DNA of 21,942 nucleotides. It comes from Acidimicrobiaceae bacterium (lineage in GTDB: Bacteria; Actinomycetota; Acidimicrobiia; Acidimicrobiales; UBA8190). Made by a program: the position numbers and the translations under genes. The notes below the pieces were generated by a model that saw only the letters and a list, made by a program, of their open reading frames with translations, was not told the DNA's origin and searched no databases. The stretch is from assembly GCA_003453695.1 (NCBI GenBank), contig DMNK01000172.1, positions 6,328-28,269 of the forward strand. Reading direction: 5' to 3'. Below are positions 16,743 to 21,942 of this stretch, in pieces; position 1 is the first letter of the stretch, and each line of letters starts with the position of its first letter.

Positions 16743-17732
16743 ATGGAGCACGTCCGACTGGGCAGAAGCGGCTTGCCGGTGTCGAGGCTGTGCCTCGGCA
16801 CCATGACCTTCGGACTGCAGTGCGACGAGGAGCAGTCCCGGCGGATCCTCGACAAGGCGCTCGACGGCGGCATCGACTTCCTGGACACCGCCGACGCCTA
16901 TCCGCTCGGCGGCGACCTGTCCACGGTGGGCCGGACCGAGGAGATCCTGGGCCGCCAGCTCGCCGGCAAGCGCCAGGACGTCGTGCTGGCGACGAAGTGC
17001 TTCATGCCCATGGGGCCGCACCACTGGGACGGGGGCATGTCGGCCAAGCACATCCTCGACGCCGTCGACGGCTCCTTGCGACGACTCCAGACCGACTACG
17101 TCGACCTCTACCAGCTCCACTTCGACGACCGCGCCACCCCTCTCGAGGAGACCCTGCGGGCGCTCGACGCCGTGGTGCGGGCGGGCAAGGTCCGCTACAT
17201 CGGCGTGTCCAACTGGGCGGCGTGGCGGCTGGCGCTCGCCGTCGGCAAGGCCGAGCTCTTGCGGACCGTGCCCATCACCTCGGTCCAGCCCCGCTACAAC
17301 CTCCTCTTCCGGGCCAACGAGCGCGACCTGTTCCCCCTGTGCCTCGAGACCGGGGTCGGGGTGATCCCCTACAACCCCATCGCAGGCGGGCTCCTCTCCG
17401 GCAAGCACTCTCGCCGGCACGAGGCACCCGAGGGCCGCTTCACCTTGGGCAACGCCGGAGCCATGTACCGCGACCGGTACTGGCACGACCGCGAGTTCGA
17501 CACCGTCGATGCGCTGCGGCCTGTGGCCGAGGAGGCCGGGGTGTCGATGGTGCAGCTGGCCCTGGGATGGGTGCTGGCCCAGCCGGCCGTGACCGCCCCC
17601 ATCGTGGGGGCCAGCCGGCCCGAGCAGCTGGACGACGCGCTGGCGGCGGCGTCCAAGCCCCTGGACGCCGAGCTCGTTGCCCGTCTCGACGAGCTCACCG
17701 ACGAGTGGAGGCGCAGCGACGCCGTGCGCTGA
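16743..17732 (+). CDS. Aldo/keto reductase
   Basis: The 329-aa TIM-barrel protein has the complete AKR tetrad: D48 and Y53 in DTADAY, K85 in ATKCF and H126 in YQLHF. GKVRYIGVSNW and the C-terminal APIVGASRPEQLDDAL (NADPH phosphate/adenine region) are also typical. LGRSGLPVSRLCLGTM at the N terminus places it with the YajO/Tas-type and voltage-channel beta-subunit-like branch. It reduces carbonyl compounds with NADPH; the substrate is unknown. It begins 8 nt after the 145-aa protein and is probably co-transcribed with it. Confidence 0.93.
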   Translation: MEHVRLGRSGLPVSRLCLGTMTFGLQCDEEQSRRILDKALDGGIDFLDTADAYPLGGDLSTVGRTEEILGRQLAGKRQDVVLATKCFMPMGPHHWDGGMSAKHILDAVDGSLRRLQTDYVDLYQLHFDDRATPLEETLRALDAVVRAGKVRYIGVSNWAAWRLALAVGKAELLRTVPITSVQPRYNLLFRANERDLFPLCLETGVGVIPYNPIAGGLLSGKHSRRHEAPEGRFTLGNAGAMYRDRYWHDREFDTVDALRPVAEEAGVSMVQLALGWVLAQPAVTAPIVGASRPEQLDDALAAASKPLDAELVARLDELTDEWRRSDAVR

Positions 17733-17795
17733 CCGGGCCGGGAGGACTGAGCCGCGCTCGCCCCGACATCCCGGGCGGTGCCGATGACCAGGACG

Positions 17796-17801
17796 TAGCC
17801 T
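17796..17801 (+). promoter_or_regulatory. Leaderless-type -10 box for the VOC protein gene
   Basis: TAGCCT (TANNNT) ends 6 nt before ATG 17808 with no ribosome binding site in between, so this gene probably has its own leaderless promoter although it follows the reductase by only 75 bp. Confidence 0.5.
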
Positions 17802-17807
17802 CTGCGC

Positions 17808-18341
17808 ATGGCGTTCCACCACGTTGCCGTGGCCACTTCGGACCTGCCCGCCACCCATCGCTTCTACAGCGAGGCCATGGGCTTCACGCTGCGCAAGGTC
17901 CAGGTCGCCCCCACACCGCACGACGGCTGGGCCAAGCACCTCTTCTACGACACCGGCGGCAACGGGATGCTCGCCGTGTGGGAGCTCCACGACGACACCA
18001 TCGGATCGGAGTTCCCCACCGCCATCTCGACCGGCCTGGGCCTGCCCGACTGGGTGAACCACATCGCCTTCGACGCCCCCGACCTCGACACCCTCGCCGC
18101 CCACACCCGGCGCTGGCAGGAACACGGCATCGACGTGGTCGAGCTCGACCACGTCTGGTGCCGCTCGATCTACGCCGTCGACCCCAACGGCATCCTGGTC
18201 GAGTTCTGCTGCTCCACGGCGCCACTCACCGAGGCCGACGCCAAAGAGGCGGCCCGGCTGCTCGCCGACCCGGCTCCCGAGCTCGAGCCCTTCCCGACCA
18301 CGACGGTGCACGAGGCGCTCGTACCGGCACCACCGAGCTGA
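17808..18341 (+). CDS. VOC-superfamily (glyoxalase/dioxygenase-fold) protein
   Basis: The 177-aa protein has two beta-alpha-beta-beta-beta modules. It starts with FHHVAVATSDLPATHRFYSEAMGF, has MLAVWELHDD as the first metal strand, then WVNHIAFDAPDLDTL and YAVDPNGILVEFC. Candidate metal ligands are His4/His5, the Glu in VWEL, the His in VNHIAF and the Glu in LVEF, as in glyoxalase I and extradiol dioxygenases. The last 35 residues extend past the fold and are acidic and Pro-rich. A role in an isomerase, lyase or dioxygenase step is open. It converges on the nucleotide-cyclase gene. Confidence 0.87.
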   Translation: MAFHHVAVATSDLPATHRFYSEAMGFTLRKVQVAPTPHDGWAKHLFYDTGGNGMLAVWELHDDTIGSEFPTAISTGLGLPDWVNHIAFDAPDLDTLAAHTRRWQEHGIDVVELDHVWCRSIYAVDPNGILVEFCCSTAPLTEADAKEAARLLADPAPELEPFPTTTVHEALVPAPPS

Positions 18342-18346
18342 GCGTC

Positions 18347-18372
18347 CGGGCCTGGCCTTCCTGTCAGGCCTG
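18347..18372. terminator. Hairpin between convergent VOC and cyclase genes
   Basis: GGCCTG and CAGGCC pair around a 10-nt loop, extended by a G-U and a C-G pair. The right side includes the stop codon region of the minus-strand cyclase. No T-tract. Confidence 0.35.
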
Positions 18373-19593
18373 CCAGTCCAGTGGGTACACCGTCAGCGGG
18401 ATGCTCATGCCCTTGAGTTCGGCCTGCCTGGGCGTCCCGAACCGGAACTCCCCGGTCGACTCGGCGAGCTCGTGGAGAAGCGAGGACACCAGGATCTCGC
18501 GTGGACCGGCCGCACTGCTCAGCCGGCTGGCGGTGATCACGCTGCGCCCCAACAGGTCGGCACCGTCACGCACGGGCTCCCCGGTGTGCAGACCGATGTG
18601 GACGACGATCGGCTCCTCGGGGTGCTCGAGGCTGTACTTCTCGAAGGCCTTCTGGATGGCGACGGCGCAACGCAGCCCTCTGGTGGCGCTCGAGAAGGCG
18701 ACCATGAAGCCGTCGCCCTGGGACTTGACCTCGTGGCCCCCGCAGTTGGCGACCTCCTCGCGCAGGATGGCGTTGTGGGCGCGCAGCACCTCGTGGGCTG
18801 CCAGGTCGCCCAGGCGCTCGGTCATGGCCGAATAGCCGACGATGTCGCTGAACATGATGGTGACGGTCCCGTCGGGGAAGGCCGGGAGCTCGCCTGTGGC
18901 CGGCGCGGCCTGCTCATCTGCCCGGCCGAGCTTCGGCTTCTTGGAACGGGCCGGGAGCTTGTCCCGGCGTTCTGTGCGTGGCTTGGCGTGGTCGGGCTTG
19001 GAGCGGACCCTGACGCCGCCCATGACGGGAAAGGCGCGCACCGAGATGAGCGGGGAGCCGGGCAGGAACGGGACGTCGGCCAGCTTCAGCTCCTTGCCGC
19101 CCATCACCGGCAGACCGCTCAGCTCCACGGCGATGCCCTCGGGGACGATGATGTCGATGCCGCCCATGACCGCCACCGCCGTCACGTGGACCTCGGGCGC
19201 ATCGATCTCAGCCCGGCGGAAGTCGAGCTCGCATCCCCCCATCACCGCCACGGCGGTGACGGAGGATCCCACCCGCCAGCGGCCCTTGGCCTGGCTCCCG
19301 CTCATCACGGCGACCACCCAGCGTCGTGCCTGGGCGCGCCGCGTCGACGCCATCGGCGTGGGGGCGAGGTCGAAGGTGACGGCTTCCAGCTCGCCGCGGG
19401 TCCGGGCCTCGAGGGCGGCGCCGACCCGCTCGGTGAATTCGTCGAGGGTGAGGCTTCCGTCGGTGACGTGGCGATGCAGCTGGTCGACGACCAGGTCCCG
19501 GTCCCGGTCTGAGACCCTGAGCTCGGGCGACGCCGGCTCCTGTTCGTCGGCCACGGTGTCAGTCTTGTCTGCTAGGGCGATTGCTGCCACCAC
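18364..19593 (-). CDS. DUF1707 / LiaF-like / class III nucleotide cyclase fusion protein
   Basis: A 409-aa three-part protein. Residues about 26-75 are a DUF1707 domain (VSDRDRDLVVDQL, then LTLDEFTERVGAALEARTRGEL). Residues about 85-205 resemble the LiaF C-terminal, cell-wall-antibiotic-response domain, with four VMGG and one VMSG turns about 22 residues apart. Residues about 238-400 are a class III adenylate/guanylate cyclase: D250 (FSDIVGYS) and D294 (QGDGF) bind metal, and a Lys precedes SQGDGF. The usual transition-state Asn of VNxAAR is Ile (SVITASRL), while the Arg is kept. There is no membrane segment. It likely makes cAMP or cGMP in response to an envelope-linked signal; activity is uncertain. 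It follows ilvA by 51 nt on the same strand. GTG 19593 is the start used; GTG 19554 is possible. Confidence 0.87.
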   Translation of the reverse strand: MVAAIALADKTDTVADEQEPASPELRVSDRDRDLVVDQLHRHVTDGSLTLDEFTERVGAALEARTRGELEAVTFDLAPTPMASTRRAQARRWVVAVMSGSQAKGRWRVGSSVTAVAVMGGCELDFRRAEIDAPEVHVTAVAVMGGIDIIVPEGIAVELSGLPVMGGKELKLADVPFLPGSPLISVRAFPVMGGVRVRSKPDHAKPRTERRDKLPARSKKPKLGRADEQAAPATGELPAFPDGTVTIMFSDIVGYSAMTERLGDLAAHEVLRAHNAILREEVANCGGHEVKSQGDGFMVAFSSATRGLRCAVAIQKAFEKYSLEHPEEPIVVHIGLHTGEPVRDGADLLGRSVITASRLSSAAGPREILVSSLLHELAESTGEFRFGTPRQAELKGMSIPLTVYPLDWQA

Positions 19594-19644
19594 GCAACCG
19601 GCGTCGCTGTGCCTCCGACGAGCGTGGCTCTGTGGTCGGGAACG

Positions 19645-20904
19645 TCAGACGAGCAGGTGGAAGACCGGACTGTCGGGCGGGACGCGCTGCACGTCGAGAC
19701 CTGAGGCGGCGATGCGGCGCAGCAGCGGGGCCAGGTCCTCCCGGGCGGCCAGCTCGACGCCTACCAACGCCGGTCCGAACTCCCGGTCGTTCTTCTTCAT
19801 GTACTCGAAGAGCACGATGTCGTCGGTCGGCCCCAGGCACTCGTCGAGAAAGCGGCGCAGCGCGCCCGGCTGCTGGGGGAAGGCCACGATGAAGTAGTGC
19901 TTGAGCCCCTGGGCCACCAGGCTGCGCTCGATGATCTCGTCGTAGCGGGCGACGTCGTTGTTCCCGCCGCTCAGGATGCACACCACGCTGCGGCCCAACA
20001 GCCGGGGGCCGAGCTGTTCGAGGGCAGCCAGCGCCAGGGCGCCGGCCGGCTCCGCCACGATGCCGTCGTCCTGGTAGAGCGCCAGCTGTTCGGTGCACAC
20101 CCGTCCTTCGTCCACCACTTCCAGGTCGGGCACGAGGTCGCGGACCACGCAGAAGGTGAGGGCTCCGGGTGTGCGCACCACCGCCCCGTCCACGAAGTCG
20201 TCGGCGATGTCGATGACCACGGGATGGCCCGCCTCGATGGAGCGCAACATGGCCGGGGCGCCGGCCGGCTGCACCCCGATGGTCTCGGTCGGGGCGCCGA
20301 GCCCGTCGAGGGCCACGGCGATGCCCGCCAGCAGGCCACCCCCGCCCACCGGGACCACCACCACGTCGGGCGGGGTGCCGAGCTGGGCGACCACCTCCAA
20401 GGCGATCGTCCCCTGCCCGGCCACGGTGAGGGGGTGGTCGAAGGTGGGCACCACCACCGCCCCGGTGTCGGCCGAGTAGTCGAGGGCCGCCGCGTAGGCG
20501 TCGTCGAAGCTGTCACCGGCGAAGCGGACGTCGACGAGGTCCCCGGCCAGGGCCCGGATGCGGGCCACCTTCTGGCGGGGGGTGCGCCGAGGCAGGAACA
20601 CAGCGCCGCGGACCTGGAGGTGGCGGCAGCTCCAGGCCACCCCCTGGGCGTGGTTGCCGGCACTGGCGCACACCACCCCGGGCAGCAGGGTCTCGGGGTC
20701 CAGGCTGGCGATGAAGTTGTAGGCGCCGCGGATCTTGTAGGAGCGGACCGCCTGGAGGTCCTCGCGCTTCAGGTACACCTCGGCCTTGACCTGCTCGGAC
20801 AGCCGCTCGCTGCGCTGGAGGGGCGTCTCCACCCCGAGGGGCGCCAGGCGCTCGGCGGCCCGCCGCACGTCCTCGATGCCCACGGCGTCCCGCCAGTCGT
20901 CCAC
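19645..20904 (-). CDS. ilvA: Threonine dehydratase (threonine ammonia-lyase)
   Basis: A 419-aa PLP enzyme. The Schiff-base Lys57 is in SYKIRGAYNF, CASAGNHAQGVAW is the substrate loop, VGGGGLLAG binds the PLP phosphate, SGGNND lies near the end of the catalytic domain, and one ACT-like regulatory domain follows (HYFIVAFPQQPGALRRFLDE to the C terminus). The single-ACT-domain length fits the short biosynthetic form that makes 2-oxobutanoate for isoleucine synthesis and is often feedback-regulated. GTG 20904 starts 8 nt after a TACGAT box, and a 15-bp palindrome sits just upstream. No other isoleucine gene is adjacent apart from the distant KARI-like paralogue. Confidence 0.93.
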   Translation of the reverse strand: MDDWRDAVGIEDVRRAAERLAPLGVETPLQRSERLSEQVKAEVYLKREDLQAVRSYKIRGAYNFIASLDPETLLPGVVCASAGNHAQGVAWSCRHLQVRGAVFLPRRTPRQKVARIRALAGDLVDVRFAGDSFDDAYAAALDYSADTGAVVVPTFDHPLTVAGQGTIALEVVAQLGTPPDVVVVPVGGGGLLAGIAVALDGLGAPTETIGVQPAGAPAMLRSIEAGHPVVIDIADDFVDGAVVRTPGALTFCVVRDLVPDLEVVDEGRVCTEQLALYQDDGIVAEPAGALALAALEQLGPRLLGRSVVCILSGGNNDVARYDEIIERSLVAQGLKHYFIVAFPQQPGALRRFLDECLGPTDDIVLFEYMKKNDREFGPALVGVELAAREDLAPLLRRIAASGLDVQRVPPDSPVFHLLV

Positions 20905-20912
20905 AGCCCTCG

Positions 20913-20918
20913 ATCGTA
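20913..20918 (-). promoter_or_regulatory. Putative -10 box for ilvA
   Basis: TACGAT on the minus strand ends 8 nt before GTG 20904, so the transcript would have almost no leader. A GAGGG stretch lies between and could serve weakly as a ribosome binding site. Confidence 0.45.
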
Positions 20919-20923
20919 GGGGT

Positions 20924-20938
20924 CACCCGACTCGGGTG
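20924..20938. promoter_or_regulatory. 15-bp palindrome upstream of ilvA (candidate operator)
   Basis: CACCCGA-C-TCGGGTG is a perfect palindrome with 7-bp arms and a single central base. It lies 5 bp upstream of the ilvA -10 box, in the -10/-35 spacer, where a bound repressor would block RNA polymerase. It could also fold as a hairpin, but no gene ends nearby on either strand, so an operator is the better reading. Confidence 0.5.
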
Positions 20939-21098
20939 GCTTTCACCGCGCTTCGTGGTCTTTTGCGCCCGTCTCAGCCACGAAACGTCGAAGAAGGGCC
21001 TCGGGCCGAACGTCCCGACAAAGAAGAGACGTCCGGTCCTTCAGGCCGGGGGGTGGAGTTGCCGATGATTTGGGTAGACAGGAGCGGGAGGCGTGACC

Positions 21099-21251
21099 AT
21101 GACTCTCGGAGAACGGTGTGACGAGATCGTCCGGTTGATCGACGAGACGTTGCTGGACTGCGAGTCGACCTCTCCCGCCATCCCCCTCCGCACCGAGCGG
21201 CTGGACCAGGGCGCCTTCGACTTCGAGGAGACGCTGGCCAAGACCGCCTGA
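21099..21251 (+). CDS. Small 50-aa hypothetical protein
   Basis: A short open frame with a strong ribosome binding site, GGGAGG, 7 nt before ATG 21099. The protein reads MTLGERCDEIVRLIDETLLD, then CESTSPAIPL, then RTERLDQGAFDFEETLAKTA. It is acidic and has a helix-forming first half with a regular hydrophobic pattern (I, V, L, I, L, L). There is no membrane segment or known motif. An in-frame GTG at 21093 is too close to the ribosome binding site. It sits alone between divergently placed ilvA and the response regulator gene. Function unknown; a small adaptor or regulatory peptide is only a guess. Confidence 0.6.
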   Translation: MTLGERCDEIVRLIDETLLDCESTSPAIPLRTERLDQGAFDFEETLAKTA

Positions 21252-21370
21252 GCAGGCGGAGACCCCTCTTCCTCCGGGTCGCACCGGGCGTCGCCCCTAC
21301 GCTTCTCTCATAGGGATCTCACAGCCACTGCACAGTCTCACGGCCGACGATGGGGTCGAGGAGGTCGACC

Positions 21371-21942
21371 ATGACCACGACGGCCACTGACAGCACCCCC
21401 CGCGTCCTCGTCGTCGACGACGAGCGCAGCATCACCGACCTGGTCTCGATGGCCCTGCGATACGAGGGCCTCCAGGTGGAGGTGGCCAACGCCGGCCGTC
21501 AGGCGCTCGACTCCATCTCACGCTTCCGGCCCCAGCTGGTCGTCCTCGACGTGATGCTCCCCGACTTGACCGGCTTCGAGGTCCTCGAGCGCATGACCCG
21601 AGACGGCATCGGCGGCCGGGTCCCGGTGCTGTTCCTGACCGCCCGCGACACCCTCGACGACAAGCTCAGGGGCTTCACCCTGGGCGGCGACGACTACATG
21701 ACCAAGCCCTTCAGCGTGGAGGAGCTCATCGTGCGGGTGCGGGCCATCCTCCGCCGCGTGCACGGAGACGGCCACAGCTCCCGGCTGGTCGTGGCCGACC
21801 TGGAGCTCGACGAGGAGAGTCACGAGGTGTACCGGGGTGAGGTCCCGGTCGAGCTCACCCCCACCGAGTTCAAGCTCCTCCACTACCTCATGCTCAACAC
21901 CGGGCGGGTCGTCTCCAAGTCGCAGATCCTCGACCGGGTGTG
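21371..21942 (+). CDS. OmpR/PhoB-family response regulator, N-terminal part
   Basis: The first 190 codons are visible; the gene runs off the right edge. The receiver domain has acidic D16/D17, phospho-acceptor D60 (LVVLDVMLPD), LTA and TKPF. A linker leads into a winged-helix DNA-binding domain beginning near VVADLELDEESHEVYRGE and continuing through LTPTEFKLLHYLM and the visible end. It would be phosphorylated by a sensor histidine kinase, probably encoded just beyond the window, and act as a transcription factor. The ATG is set by GAGGAGG 6 nt upstream; an in-frame ATG at 21350 lacks such a site. Confidence 0.93.
   Translation, partial: MTTTATDSTPRVLVVDDERSITDLVSMALRYEGLQVEVANAGRQALDSISRFRPQLVVLDVMLPDLTGFEVLERMTRDGIGGRVPVLFLTARDTLDDKLRGFTLGGDDYMTKPFSVEELIVRVRAILRRVHGDGHSSRLVVADLELDEESHEVYRGEVPVELTPTEFKLLHYLMLNTGRVVSKSQILDRV

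Noticed and set aside
21099..21942. Small protein plus response regulator as a toxin-antitoxin or anti-sigma pair
   Set aside because: The regulator is a standard OmpR type with a complete receiver; nothing in the 50-aa protein points to a toxin, antitoxin or anti-sigma motif.

Overview
The window is one high-G+C stretch with the habits of an actinobacterial chromosome. GTG and TTG starts are common, genes are packed with short gaps or 1-4 nt overlaps, several starts lie 6-8 nt downstream of a TANNNT -10 box (leaderless-type promoters), and there is a DUF1707-type protein and many acyl-CoA enzymes. An Acidimicrobiia-like or other deep-branching actinobacterium is my best guess; the sequence does not prove it. 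I saw no rRNA, tRNA, CRISPR array, insertion sequence or phage gene. No stretch over 300 bp lacks a gene.

Layout: (1) 1-3281: the start of a flavin monooxygenase coupled by a GTGA overlap to a type I sulfatase (minus strand), divergent from a SnoaL-like protein that overlaps a short-chain dehydrogenase (plus strand). (2) 3324-9699: an acyl-CoA / branched-chain type catabolic region. A ketol-acid reductoisomerase-like protein and a divergent crotonase (minus) face away from a thiolase and a 3-hydroxyisobutyrate dehydrogenase-like protein (plus). An amidohydrolase (minus) then diverges from a family III CoA-transferase / alpha-methylacyl-CoA racemase (plus). (3) 9755-11987: two hopanoid-associated genes, hpnB and hpnH, divergent across 70 bp. 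(4) 12052-14862: a membrane-GAF-PAS-GGDEF-EAL cyclic-di-GMP protein with intact motifs, preceded by a dyad-rich 282-bp spacer. (5) 15145-18341: a UbiA prenyltransferase divergent from a 145-aa conserved-looking helical protein, then an aldo/keto reductase and a VOC-fold protein. (6) 18364-20904: threonine dehydratase followed by an unusual DUF1707 / LiaF-like / class III nucleotide cyclase fusion. (7) 21099-21942: a 50-aa small protein and the start of an OmpR-type response regulator cut by the window edge.

The genes do not form one pathway. The central group (KARI-like, crotonase, thiolase, HIBADH-like, racemase, amidohydrolase) looks like a breakdown route for a branched carboxylic acid or ring-derived CoA ester, with an unknown substrate. 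The most unusual items are the envelope-type domain fused to a nucleotide cyclase, the KARI-like enzyme outside a branched-chain amino acid operon with a crotonase lacking both standard glutamates, the hpnB/hpnH pair, a perfect 15-bp palindrome against the ilvA -10 box, and the recurrent leaderless promoter layout.
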